Shown: positions 11,640-24,000 of the stretch, piece after piece
How the letters are laid out: the number at the start of each line of letters is the position of its first letter
How positions within the stretch are numbered: the stretch's first letter is position 1
Source of the DNA: Symbiodinium natans
Lineage: Eukaryota; Sar; Dinophyceae; Suessiales; Symbiodiniaceae
DNA length: 64,000 nt
Assembly (NCBI GenBank): GCA_905221605.1
Contig: CAJNDS010000344.1
Coordinates: 62,001-126,000, forward strand
Direction of reading: 5' to 3'
Program-made: the position numbers and the translations under genes
Notes under the pieces: model-generated
Seen by the model: the letters and a program-made list of their open reading frames with translations, nothing else
Told to the model about the DNA's origin: nothing
The model's database searches: none

Positions 11640-13118
11640 AATGCAGATGGCTTTGCCTTAGGCCACGAAAAGACACTTTTTGTTACAGAAGTTTCGAAGG
11701 TGGGCGCCGTGCGGGAGCTGTGTCCACGCGGCATGCCGGGAATGGCACGCTGCCCGTTGAGCCCATTTGAAGCCCTTAAACCTTAGCGCTTCTGCGCAGG
11801 CAAAGAGTAAGAGTCTACCAAGTTGCTTCGGAAATCTGCAGAGTTACCCCGAAGATCCCCGAAGTCTTTCTCCTCGTGCGCTTTGGCAGGAGGAGGCGGT
11901 CCAAGCCGGTGTTGCCAACGATGGCATGGGACCAATCGCGCAAAAGCTTACCCAGCAGGAGGCGCCTCAGCAGCCAAGCAAAGCCGAATGCCTCTCCATG
12001 TGGGGCAGATATTTCTCTTTGATTCTTTGTCTCTACTTCTGTGCAGCTTTGTCCAATCATGAAACTGGCAATCTTGTGATCCTTGTGCGAGCAAATTTGC
12101 GGGTGTAGAAGCAGGAAGATATTCTTACAGCCTGGAGGCAGAAAACCTGGCAACGCGCGTTGGACACGTGGCATTTGCCCAAGACGGATGTGCGTGTTGA
12201 TTTGCTGGGTTGCTGTTGAGGCTGTTTGTTTTTTGTGCGAGCTGCTGGCAATGCGCAACATGCCGAGGTTCAAACGGCTGTCACAGTTGATCAACAAGCA
12301 CTCCAGGCACATTGTATGTCCTCTGCTTTTTTTTGTGAATGAAGGATGCCGTTTGTAACAACACATCACCTCACGTGGACTGTCAGGAAGCACAGAAAGA
12401 GAAGGCAAAGAGCCAGCAAAATGAGTTCGGACCTTGGCAACTTCGGTTCAGCTGTTTCCAGACTCAAGACGCGCTAGCACCTGTACTTAATTTCACTTGC
12501 CTTGTGACCTTGTGCTTGTTTATGCTTCATGAGGCCGCTATCTGGGCTCACAAGCCGTATCCAGTTCACTCCAAACGGCGACAAAACCTGGATTCCAGGA
12601 TGGCTGCCGCTTTCTGCATTGCGAGCTGCATCCATCCGCAACACCCCGACTTCCTCCCTTTTCCTTCCCATGCGGAAGGCACAGTCGTTGGGCAGCTCGG
12701 GGAGCGATTCAGCCTGGCGGGCTGCCCGATGGGTAGTGTGCATTCCAAGGGTTCCAAGGTGGCACAGGCAAGACACTCCAAAATGCCTCACGTGCGTTGT
12801 AATTATGATCTCATGCATCATGCATGCCGAATCGACCGAGGTTGACGACAAAGGGGTGCTGCATGACAAGCTGCCGCGTGCACGTATTCGCCTTCCGTTG
12901 CGTCCCTGGTCACCTTGTGCGCAATGAGAGGGCATGTGCTCAAACCGTCAACAGTCACAAGTGAAAGTTCTGTCCGAGGCCTGGCAAAAGAGACAGTTCG
13001 GGCCTTGGTTTGGGACCTGAACCTGATTGGCACAGCTCCACATGCATGGCATCAGCAGTAAATTTCAGGTCTCGTATGACCGAGTGAAGTATCATTAACG
13101 ATGAGACGTAGAAAGAAC

Positions 13119-13145
<27 letters not shown>
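13119..13145. repeat. GA microsatellite (27 nt)
   Basis: Uninterrupted (GA)n, about 25 nt upstream of the exon-like segment at 13171. Confidence 0.9.
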
Positions 13146-13149
<4 letters not shown>

Positions 13150-13170
13150 GTGGCTGGCGTTGATCTCGAG

Positions 13171-13338
13171 GCACAGGAAGTGCCGGCGGTGCCCCCATCC
13201 AGGCGGTACTTTCTCAGGCTGGGCTGGCAACAAGTCTTGTCAATGGACCCTGCGCATGTTGGCGAATGATGCTGCGTCATTCACAAGGCGGACTTGGTAC
13301 GCATCCGGGAACACCTCCGACGGCGACAAGAAGAATGG
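13171..13338 (+). CDS. Two exon-like segments, unrecognised
   Basis: The segment starting at 13171 (AG|G) reads AQEVPAVPPSRRYFLRLGWQ and can end at a GT donor at 13234. The next, 13288-13338, starts at AAG|G in phase 0 and reads ADLVRIREHLRRRQEEW before a GT donor. This gives a 54-bp intron, in the size range of the short introns in the HECT gene. The charged second segment looks helical. No family was recognised. Confidence 0.35.
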
Positions 13339-14778
13339 GTCAGCACCGTAACAGCCATGTAGTACTTAAAGGGGAGGTGCAGTGGTGGGAGCACGTGTTC
13401 AAGGTCGACAATGAAGACAACTTTTTTCGGAGGGTTGCCTTATATTGTTGGCTGAGTTTTGGCCCGGTGGAGTCTAGGCACTGAAAGATAAAAACCTAAA
13501 TCCCTCGAAGTCCCTCCAAGCTTTTTCAGTTTGATTCTGAATCTCTTCCATCCTTCTTAAATCTGTTCTGCTCATCTCTTCTGTTCTTCGAATCGTATGC
13601 ATCCCTTATCTCAGCCTCGGACCCAGACGGCCTTGATTCGTTATACATGTTTATAAGTTAGAATGGTTCAGAGTTGTTCTTCAAAATTGTTCCAGTCCGT
13701 TTAGATGACAAAACTGCAGCCGACCATGCCCAGTGCAAGTGCCGCCTCGGACATTCTCTTCCTGCGTCATCCTGCCGTGCCCAAGGCCGAACGTCATGCG
13801 CAGAACTCCTCCGGAACGGCTGGCTATTTCCTCGGAGCATACACGAGGGCTTCTTGCATACAGTATGCAGGATGAGCATTTGAGAATGAGGCAGATGATG
13901 GGGACATGACATGGTAAGCCAGCTTATTTCCGGACAGTCACACGACGAAGGCTTGCAAACACATGAAGTCTTGTTCACTGCTTTGAGCTTTTGTCACGTG
14001 TGATGTGGTCGGTAGCCATCTTCAGCCCATGTAGCTAGAAAGCCAATGACAAGCCGAACTTCTTCAACTCGGAGATAGCACAGATTCTTGCAGGAGGCAC
14101 GTATTTCACCGGACATGTTCAGACTGAGGTGCTGGTGAAAGAAGTGGGAATGGCGGTGACGAGGCAAGTTTCTCCAGCTCGCAGTTCGAGGATAGCATGT
14201 GGGATACGTGGGGTATATCGTGAGGTTGTGGGGTGAGTGCTCTGAGTCCGGCGTATTGGGAATCTTTTCCAAGGCTGGTGCTGCAGGGAGCGAACAAAGG
14301 TGGTGCCCTTGGAGAGCCAGTCACAGAATTTCACATTGTCGGCCACACATGTGGACGTATTCCCCGTACTGAGAACGCCAACATCTTCACGCCCAACCTC
14401 TGCACCAGCAGTTGCTGCGGCGCCCTCAATGAAGATGGAATACACATACACGCCCCCGAAGCTCAAAAACAAGTGTGACCCTCGAGGCTCTTCATGAATT
14501 CCCCTTGAGAATTATCCAGTTTGGGCTGCGATTCGCTGTGGCGAGTAAACATTGAAGCACGCCAGAAGACTAAGGCCTTGATGCATCGGTCACGTGCTTC
14601 CTCTGCCCCCTCGATCGATGGTCTTCGGCTGAGATTGAGATCCATTGGGTTGTCCGTTTAACGGAGCACTTGCCAGTACTTGCCACCGGGCTAAGGTGCT
14701 GTCCGACGTGGTCGTTGACCAAGCTTACAGTTTAATCTGCAAGTGCGTCGTGACATGTCTGTGCGTGCTGACGCCGAG

Positions 14779-15210
14779 GAATGAGCATGCTATCTCGGGA
14801 AGGCTCACTCAGCGAAGTAGACGCCACCAGTGGTGCTTTGGACGTCGCAGCATTCCCAGAGAAAGTGCACTGAGAGTTCTTGACATTAGGCATGATGCTC
14901 GAAAAGGCGGAAAATACCGTAGCATGCAAACGAATCTCCGATTGAGGTGCAGTTCATGGAGGATGAGGCTGTGACATTTGAACCATGAATGGCTCAACGG
15001 TGCTTGTTGTCACAAAATAGTTTTAGACACAGCTCTGGATTTTGATTTCACCCAGCTCGGAGGGCATTGGCGACGACGATTTTGATGAGGCCGGCATTGG
15101 GAAAGGAACCGGAGAGAAGCGGCTTCACGTGGAGCCCCCTGAACCAGGAAGGGCCCGGCGACGATGGCGATGAGGATGATGAAGATCTTCCTCCACTCGA
15201 AGCTCACGAG
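14779..15210 (+). CDS. Exons encoding an acidic segment, unrecognised
   Basis: Exon 14779-14864 (SREGSLSEVDATSGALDVAA, GT donor), 15063-15089 (GIGDDDFDE, GC donor) and 15148-15210 (EGPGDDGDEDDEDLPPLEAH, GT donor) are all AG|G-initiated and join in phase 0; the second intron is 58 bp. Together they give a strongly acidic, probably disordered stretch of a larger protein. Extending the middle exon instead to a GT at 15129 would leave an implausible 19-nt intron, so the GC donor is preferred. Confidence 0.4.
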
Positions 15211-18200
15211 GTGCAATTGGATTGCAGATGGTGCTGTAGACGATGACATGACATGACCCACGTGACCCATGTGCTTGATATGACATGACCCACAGGCCGA
15301 GAGTGGCCTTGCAGCTGGACGTCTTGGGGCTAGCCGAGGATGCAACCAAACCCGAATCCGATCTTATCAGAGACGTGGGCGGATTGTCTCAGTCCTATAG
15401 CAATCCCGTTCTGAAAGCTTGGCATGTTGCATGAGCATGATTGCCAAATCTCGAAGACCTGAAGTGCATCGAAGTCCCGACAGCAGGAAGTGATGGCGAA
15501 AACCGGGAGTTTGGCATCGGCGAAGCTGGATCCATGGTACGGCTCCCGAGAGTGCCCTTATGTCTCGCAGTGCAGCACCCCTTACCGGACAGAGGTGAAT
15601 TTGGGAACCTGAGACAGAAATTCTTGTGACGAAGAGCTCTTCATAACTGCAAGCTCTGTGTGTCCGAGCATCCTGATGCCCTTAGGAGGAAGAGCTGCGC
15701 ATGCTGGAGCAGCTCCGTGCCATGGACACATGGGTTGACAAATTGATGTTTACAGTCCTGCAGATGCTGCTGTTGAGTTGTGATTTCGCACTGCTTTGTC
15801 CAAGATCAAGGGCCTTTGCCGCATTGATCACTGGGTCTTAGGCCCTGGGAACGTGCCCAAACACTGTCCCAACTATCCCAACCATGTGGAGCGAATTTGT
15901 GAGGAGCAGATCATCTCCGAGGTTCTGGATCCGTCTGAGTCAAGCCGTTTGAGGCCTTCAGATATGGGAGAGCAATGGAAGACATCCAACAGAAATCCAA
16001 CAGAAATGTCATGTAAGTTTCTCAAAAGCAGTTCGTCACCTGCACGCTGCGTCCTCAGGCGGCCAGCTGGAGACTCAGCTGGCGATGACTTGTTCACGGC
16101 CCCCATGGCCAGCCTGCGCATCCGCATGGGCTCTGTCCTCAGAATCTTTAAAGAACTTAAAGCAACACCGCGCCATGCCTTGCCTGATTCAAGCACATGG
16201 TGACGTGACAGGCGGTGGTGGTGATCTACGGGTACCAGCAGTCAGCCCAGAGATGCCGAAAGAGGAGAGAAGCTTAGCAGGTACTCGTATGCCTTGCGCA
16301 GCATGGAGCATGCAAGGTCGAGACTTGTCAAATCCGCAGGGCAGGCAACAAAGGCTCAGCACGAAGCCAGAATTTCTACTGTACATGGCGTGTGGCACTG
16401 ATTGAGAGGTTGTTGTCTACGCCTTTTCAAGTTATTGGGTGGCTTCGCAGGTGCAAGTGAGCCACTCCGCGGCGAATTCCCGTCCTTCGTGCGTTCTGCA
16501 GATTCTGCAAATGCAACATCTACTCTTGCTTTGCACTCGGAAATTCTGGGCTGATCTGAAAAGGGCTTTACGTGCAGCAGTCATGCAGCTATCCACTTGC
16601 TCTTGCGATCCGGTTCCTTATGAGGACCATCCTGTTGTTGAGCGGCTGGGTGCTTCAGATCTCACTGCTGCTCAGAACACAGGTGTCAGACTCAAGATCG
16701 CCAGATCTGGATTCTGTCTACGACTTGCTCTTGCATAGAAGTTCCATCGGACACTTGCAGGTGATGATCCAGTGGATGCCGAACGAGGTCAAGCTAGTCA
16801 AAGTAGTATGCAAAGATGCCATGGTTTAGTTGTTGTACTTGGCTTCTCTTCGAATTGAAGTGGAATTGATTGGAGCACGTGTGTCACGAGAAGTTGTCCG
16901 CAGTGTCACTTGCAGCAGGTTCACAGCCTCCACAATTCTCGGCACGCTTTTGTTTGCTGGCAACTTGGTGAAGTGTCGATACGTGCGGCTTCTGGCAAAT
17001 CACAACTCCGACCAAGGTTCCCCAGAGAAGAGTCCTCCAGTAACACTGTCGAGGAATCCACAAACCGGGCCGGCACCTTACGCTTCAGGCAGAACAGACC
17101 TGCAATGTCCCGAGGGCGTCCAGCCTGCGTGCATTAAACAGAGCACGCCGAGCAGGGATTGAACATCAGAACCCTCCTACATAGGATATGGGGTGCAGCG
17201 AGCAGGAGAAGCCTGCCAGTGCCTGGTTGCCTGGCACAGGGGAAATCAGGGGAAATCACTGCCGGCGAACGTCAAAACGAGAACGAAGGGTTGGGATTTA
17301 CGTGGCGTTTCTGGCTTCCAGTCTCTCTGCAGAGATCTGAAAAGTGACGAGGTCAAAGCTCTTTCCTCTTGTTCTAGGACATGAGGGGCTGTCAGAATAC
17401 TTTGTATCAGAAGACGGCCATAGCTCTCTACATACATGCCTGCGGCTTGCGAATTACTTGGGGCGGCTTGGCACTTCTGGCGCGCAGTACGTTTGCCGCT
17501 TGCCATCTCACTAACGCATTCGGAGGATCAGTTTTTTGTCTTTCTCAAGACGTGGCCTACAATTGAATCAACACGCGCGACTATTGCTCCAAAGGAGACA
17601 TGCGTTGAAAAGGAGCATGTTTGCGGCCTGACCAGGCTCATTTGAAGTCCATTCCATTGCCACGGCCCAGCTCTCGGCAGTATTTATCATAGCAATTCAC
17701 CAGTCAGGTTCCAGAGTCTGCCCAAGGCAGCCTCTCAAGAATCCTCCTTCTCCTGCTTTACAGGTCGTGGAACTTGCTGAAAGCGATGCAATTTCTACAA
17801 GATCAGTCAGGCAAGGCCTGCGAATCCTGTGAGAGAAGAGGATCGACAGCAGCTACACGGCTTTTAAGTAGCCAGACGCCAACGAGGGCACTCCTCCAGT
17901 AGTAAACGAGGTCCTCAGGCAAGAATTATCAATTGTCAGGTGTCGAGAATCTGGCATCTGCCTGCGCCCAAGCCAAAGACTCGGGGCTGTTCCGACCACC
18001 ATCTTTGACGCGCAGTAACTTACTGATGATGGCGTGCACTGCATGGTTCGAATTTTCGCGCCAGGAGCAACACACTTTTGTTGTGGAGCCGTTGCAGAAG
18101 GCACAATCACGGCTTCCTTGATGATGTTTCGGTAGAGTCTGTCGTGTGGCCCACGATTTTTTCCCATGCCAGTCATTGGGCGGATTTGGCTGAAGTCTTC

Positions 18201-19711
18201 GAAGTAATGCGAGATCTCGCCAAGTTGTATGCGCTCAACAGCCATGTTCAGGTTACAGCCCTTCAATGTGTTTCAATCCGCCCCATCTAGAAGATCTTCA
18301 ACTTCGAGAGTTTTCTGTCATCAGTTTGTACCGATGAATGTTCATGCGGCAGCCTGGTTGTTCAGCTGCTCATGGAAGGAACACACTTGCGCATGCCGCT
18401 GCAGGTTCCGTTGGACAATTGGTGCTTGGGGTACGAGTTCGGTCCTTGGAGTTCATGACATGAAGCACAGCTTGCGATGTTGCGGTTGGGCCAACATGAA
18501 AACTGGCTCGAAAACCAGCGAATCAATATCGGTGCCAATGCTGTAATGTGCTAGCAGCCCTTGCTCTGTCAGACTGCGAGGCTCGTGCTGGACAGCCCAG
18601 GCAGCCAGCAGCTTGATGCATCAGATTGCCGCGCTTCTCTGTCCTTGCACAATCTTCGAAGTCTTCGACTTCCAAAGAAGCTTGGGTCAAGTGCTCCACC
18701 ATATCTGCAGTGCAGAACTGCTTGTAGCAGCATCAAGCAAGTACACAGACATGCAGAAAGTTGAATGATTTCAAGTGAACTACGCTGCGACCTCACTAGC
18801 AGCCTATGCTGCCATGGCATAGCCTGAGGGCAGAGACAACGGGCACTGTGGAGGCGTCCATGGCGAGGGCGACTTTGCAGGTGACAAGCAACTCGGCCCA
18901 TCGAATCGGGCAGGCCGAAGCCCGATGAAGGTCGTGCGGCTGGCAACGCTCAGCCCATGCTTTGACAGCCTGTGTAGGAGATCAGCGCAGCTAGGCCTTG
19001 GCGAACTCGGTGCACAGCATGCGCAGCGGAAAAGGGCCTGTCCATGCTTAACTGTACACGCATAGCATCACATAAGCGCACTGCCTCACCTAGGAAGTTA
19101 GTACTGGTGCACCGTGACGGGGTCTTGTGCAACAGAAGGTTCATGAAGAGTTCACTGAGCGTGCATGAACGCGATGTTGCTGTTTGCTGGGCGCAGGTCC
19201 ATCATTGCGCAACACAGAGGCGCAGGCAAAAACATTGAAGTTGGATGAAGTTTGACAAACTTGGACTTCTGTCTGTCTTTTGTAGAAAGTGAAAATTATT
19301 GCTTGGCTTCGCGGATACCACGTTCTTGCTCAGCTTCGTGTATAGCGGTAATGGCAATCTCACCTGTCGTTGGCTGCTCTATGCCTTACGAAAGTCGCAA
19401 AAAAAGCTTTTAGAAATAGATGTTACATGCCTTTGATCTTAAAGGCCTTCGGAGCCTCCAGTTTTGGTTTCGATGCTGTTGCCCGACTACCACGTGCAGG
19501 TGGATGGCAGCCCAACGGCCAGGTTCAGCCCGGCAGAGAAGTAAAGCAGTGCTACAGATTAGTTGGGTCTCTTGGGCTGCCAGGCGAACTCCGAGCGGAG
19601 AGGAAGTTGCTGGGACCTCATGACCAGAGATCCCGGCAGTACGTCTATAGCTGCCATGCCCCTCCTGATTCTGATGCTTTAAGCTACAAGCCGTGCAACG
19701 AGGGTCTAAAG
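15211..19711. other. Mostly non-coding; weak exon-like frames
   Basis: The only stretch with clear coding character is about 16570-16825 on +. Two frames are open there; one contains DSVYDLLLHRSSIGHLQVMI. The rest gave open frames on both strands without domains or consistent splice borders. Confidence 0.3.
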
Positions 19712-19920
19712 GTGGTGACAATGGCCATGCTGCATGGGTCGTCTCGGCAATGTGGTGCGATGTCTTTCGCGACGACGATGACCAGCCCTTCACGATATTT
19801 AAGCCTAGTCTTGTGATTGGTTGAAACCTTGGGGTCCGACTCAGCCACCAGTTTTCGCTTGTCTTTCGAGGCCTTGGGCAGTGGAAAGAAAAGGCGCAGA
19901 ACGTTGCCAGTGGGAGAGCT
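19712..19920 (+). CDS. Exons possibly from the N-terminal part of the HECT gene
   Basis: Exon 19712-19812 starts at AG|G, reads GHAAWVVSAMWCDVFRDDDD followed by QPFTIFKPSL, and ends at a GT donor. The next starts at 19871 (AG|G) in matching phase and reads ALGSGKKRRRTLPVGE, with a basic cluster that could be a nuclear localisation signal. They lie about 1.1 kb before the first assigned HECT-gene exon, on the same strand. Membership in that gene is an inference from position only. Confidence 0.35.
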
Positions 19921-21025
19921 GCCGCATGCCCAGACCTTGCCGCTAGCATGTGGCGGTCAAAACTTGCAAAGATACGGTTATTATCCGTGGGAGCACAGCT
20001 CGGGATGTGATCGACATGCTTCTGATGTTTCTGCGAGCATTGCTGTGCAGCAAGGACAGATGCTGTGGCGCGCGAGATGTGCCAATCTACTTGAGCATGC
20101 TGACTACAAGTCACCCCAATGCCTCGTAGCCAGAAGTGGTACAGGTCTTCGTCGGTGTGAGGTACTCAGACGAAAGCAGAAGATCCCCGAATGGTCTGAC
20201 ACCTTGTTTGACCATGCTTTGTTACTTCCTTTTGAGTCGCTTGCGTTTGGTGAGCTGGTCAATAGAGACATTCACATGGGCATCGAAGATGCTGTTAGAA
20301 GGCCAAGTGCTCAGTCTGGAGCAGATGATTGAACGCTGCGGTCACAGCCTCATGGGAGGCATGGCTGGATGAGCTGGAGCTGTTGGGAGTTTAAGCCTTG
20401 TTGGGGATGCGGACTCTAAGGCGGAAATACCACGGTGACCAACGCCATTGAACTGTAAGGACCTTGATTTCTGGCAATAGCTTGGGTGGTATATGCTCCT
20501 GTTGCCTGTGGGTTGCAGATGTTGTGGCCACCGCAGTCAGTTTTCGAGCTGCCACATGAATCGGGTGCAAGAAGCTGGGCTGGTTCGGGTTGCCACTTTG
20601 TCGAGGTTTCGTAGAATCAGGGGCTGAGTGGCCAAGGCTGCGCATGATGCACACATATGCGCCCAGCAAGTGCCTCAATGCCTGACATAGCTTGCGCTGC
20701 ACGAGATCAAGCCTTCAGAAAGAGCCCTCAGCACATCTTAGCGTCCCGAGGTCTCAGCTTGGAGATGGGAAGCTGGGTTTCTTCCAAGCTTGACAGGAAG
20801 CTAAGGCAGGCTTCTGTCATCTCCTGTCCATGTTGCACAGACCATGGATGCCACTCATGACCTCATGAATCATAGTCCACCATACTACAATTGAGCAGGT
20901 ACCAGTTGGAAGATCCGTCAGGTACTGAGACGCTGTTCTGCTATTCTGCCGAGCTGCATCATGTCACACATCGGAAACTACAGCCGCGTAACAATAACAC
21001 TGCACGACCTGCAGCCTCATGCAAG

Positions 21026-24000
21026 GCTGAGCGTGATCAGTGGTACATTGCCGATGTGGGCGGTAACGCTGCCGCGGCTGTGCCCTTTCCTTTTCAGCAG
21101 AGCTCTCAGACTCGGACCCTGCCATTTGATGCCGGGAAGAGCGGCAGCATGCAGCAGATGCCGCAGGTCTGAAGACTCGAAAGATGCTCCTGAAGTACAC
21201 TGCTTTCGGGCCATCCTTTGCTGTGCATTGGACGCAGGACCGGACGTTCATAACTTTTATGTGTTTCTGCAAGAGTCAAGCAGCAATGTGCAACCAGCGT
21301 GCAATCTTTTGGTTGGTGTCCCACCCTTAATGGCCTTGATGTTCAGGAGAGCAAAGTCGGCTCTTTTCTGAAGCGGCGTGCCACGGTGCAGACGGAGCTT
21401 AATGCCGCAAGCTTAAGTTCCAAAAGATCGACACCCATGCTATCCCATGCTCGTCCATGGTCCTCGCCGCCAGGCGCAGACCGATCCAAGAAAGATGCAG
21501 GAGCTCTCCCAAGAGTTGCAACTCTGCTGCACCGAGACGTCCTGCAACTCTTTACATCGCCCCCCGTCTTCTACCGCACTTGGCTGCATCATCGACTGTT
21601 CAAGACGTGTCTCTCCATCCGACCGCTCCTGCTGTTCGACACAAGAATCTCGGCCTCTTGCCATTCTTGCGTCTTTCCAACTCGGTCCTTGTCATCCCTT
21701 GTCCATGTAAACTTGCCGACCTAACTAGTTGTCCATCTTCCTGCCATCTCGCTCCTCCATGCTCCTCACGATCATGTCCCTGCGCGTTCTATGTCCACAC
21801 GTGTCCACAGATGCGTTGTTCTTTCCCGGAAGAGCTCTGTCGCTTAACAGCCTACACCAGTGTGCCCATAATGATTTCCACCTTCCACGCACTATGAGAC
21901 TCCTATAAACTACCGCCTCAGGACACTTGCACCGTGCAAACACCAAGAAAGTGCGATGACTATGGGCACAACATACGCAAGAATCAGCACATTTGCAGCT
22001 TGCGCAAAGATGCCCCTTGCTTCTACACCTGTTGCTCTGGCTTGCTGTAAGAAGACAACTCGGGTCTTGTGTGACTACCAAGCAAACCGAATCAACAGCC
22101 AGTCTGGTGTCCACAACAGACCTCACTCACGGCGGTTTGCTACTGATGTTCATCTCTCACGCCTTCTGCTCCACAAGAAGATCACCCAGTGGCCACATAC
22201 ACGTGCTGCCATGGCCAGGTCCAACATTGAGGAGCATGTGGTGAGGTAACGCCCCCATTGCCATTTCCACATCACATCCAGCTCTTGACAAGATGGCGAG
22301 CCATGAGATCCACCGGAGATCCCCGAGGTCCAACTTTTGGCTCGGCACTCTGCAAAGCACTTTGGTCAGCACCCTACGGCAAGTTCACAGTGCGCTTCAG
22401 ACAAAGGCCAACCACTAGTCACCACACCAGGTGCGATTGCAGAAGGGTGAAGAGTTTCTCCGACAGTCTGACGTCGCGATGGGCTTTCTGGCAAACGCGC
22501 GCAGAGCCTGCTTAAACGTAGCAGCAAGGCAAAATCATAAACGCAAGCTGACAGGCCAGCAAGCTCTTGGAGGTGCAATTTGAAGGCGAGACAGGCTTCG
22601 GTGTGGCAGTGACCCAGTCATTCTACGTGGCTTGGCTGCACGTTTCGGGGGGCTGTGCCAGAAGCATGTGGCCTGCCACGCCTGGTTCAGGTGGAGGTTG
22701 CGCAAGCTCTGCAAGAGCGAATCATCAATACCGCTGTTCCAATGTGGGCTTGGTGCCCAATGTGCATGATCGAGCTGGCGCAACCCAGCTGCCCACTGCA
22801 GAGCAAGCTTGTTCATGACTCACATGAGGTTGAAGATGATGATTCAAGCGGAAGCCAGCAACACCTGTCGTGTCCTGAGAATCAGCAGTTGCAGCATCTT
22901 TCTTTTCATCGGCCGATAGTGAGCATGGCATCCCGAGGCTCTGCCGGAAGGGCTTGTTGCTGAAACCGCTCACTGCAGGGCCTGTGTCTGAGAATGGTGT
23001 ACATAGCCGGTCAAGAATGTGAGCGAGATGGTGTTGCGCTGCACTTGCCGGCCTTGTTCCTTTGCTGAGTGAGTTCCGAGGCCACAGAGGGATGCGGCAG
23101 TTGAGCGCTTCCGATTCTTAGGACGGCTGACTGGAGCTCAGAACTATCTGAATTTCTTCAGTTAGCTGTTTGAGGCTCTTCACGCACCCAGGCTATCCGT
23201 TCCAGTCCGGTTGATTGCTTCATTGCTCGATGTCAGTAAAAATCCTCGAAGACAGATGCACCGGCATGCACCGGCGCAGTTCACACTGATTTTTGCGTGT
23301 CGCTAAGCTAAGCTGTCGAGGGCTGTCTAGCCGTTTTCGGACAGGGAATTTGGGATGCTTCATCTGGGAGTGGGCACTCCAGGGAAACTCGCAGGACTCT
23401 CTGCGGGATTTTGCAGTGGGCACTCCAAGGAACTCGGCGGGCCAGAGGCTTCTAAAGAGGCTACCATCTACAGTACACTGTACAAAGAGGCAAAAACGCG
23501 GTAAATACCGGTGCTTTGAAGGCATGCACGCTCGTGATGGTGTGTCTTGTTCCAGACGTCAAACATCCTTGTGCAGTATGTCGTGCAAAGGCAAGAACAC
23601 TGACTGTAAACGCTGGTGTGTTGGGCATGTCGGTCAAAGGCATGGCCGTATGCTTGTGACAGCGTGTCCTGCGCGAATGACCTTACTATCCCCCTGAGCC
23701 GAAAAAACCGGGAAACGCATTTCTGAAGGCAAAACACCAAGGAGGCATGCGGCGCGTACTACATGCCATTGGATCTGTAAAATGCAGACATCTTCGGGGC
23801 GGAGATCATGTCGGTGAACCTGACTAGGTGATGTGAGACATGCGCACCATGCGCATGCGTGGACCAATCATGAGAACTAACATGACGTGAGGGCCAACAG
23901 GTGAAAAGTGCCCACCTGGTGGTCCCTGCATTCGCGGGGACTGAAACAATGAGTGGCTCGGCGCATACGAGCAAAAGAGTTGAGACTAACTGCTCGGGGG

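Larger units (their letters stand above)
8131..13170 (+). other. Mostly non-coding with scattered exon-like segments
   Basis: Segments starting at AG|G that look coding on +: 8709 onward (VHTVRADDEDNSQHL), 9329-9403 (ALNQLQALTRAEDFVATLVR, GT donor), 10557 onward (VLELIRAEKTRCAHSLVQ), about 11160-11310 (EIPFELFWPMVKDDIVRH) and 11890 to about 11995 (GVANDGMGPIAQKLTQQEAP). They may belong to one or several genes. No domain was recognised, and the rest is taken as intron or spacer. Confidence 0.3.

Noticed and set aside
15063-15147. A 19-nt GT-AG intron (15129-15147)
   Set aside because: Far shorter than the other introns; a GC donor at 15090 gives a normal 58-bp intron in the same phase.
19410-20114. 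234-codon open frame on the - strand
   Set aside because: Low-complexity, Ser/His/Arg-rich translation without a domain; the + strand has splice-consistent exons in the same place.
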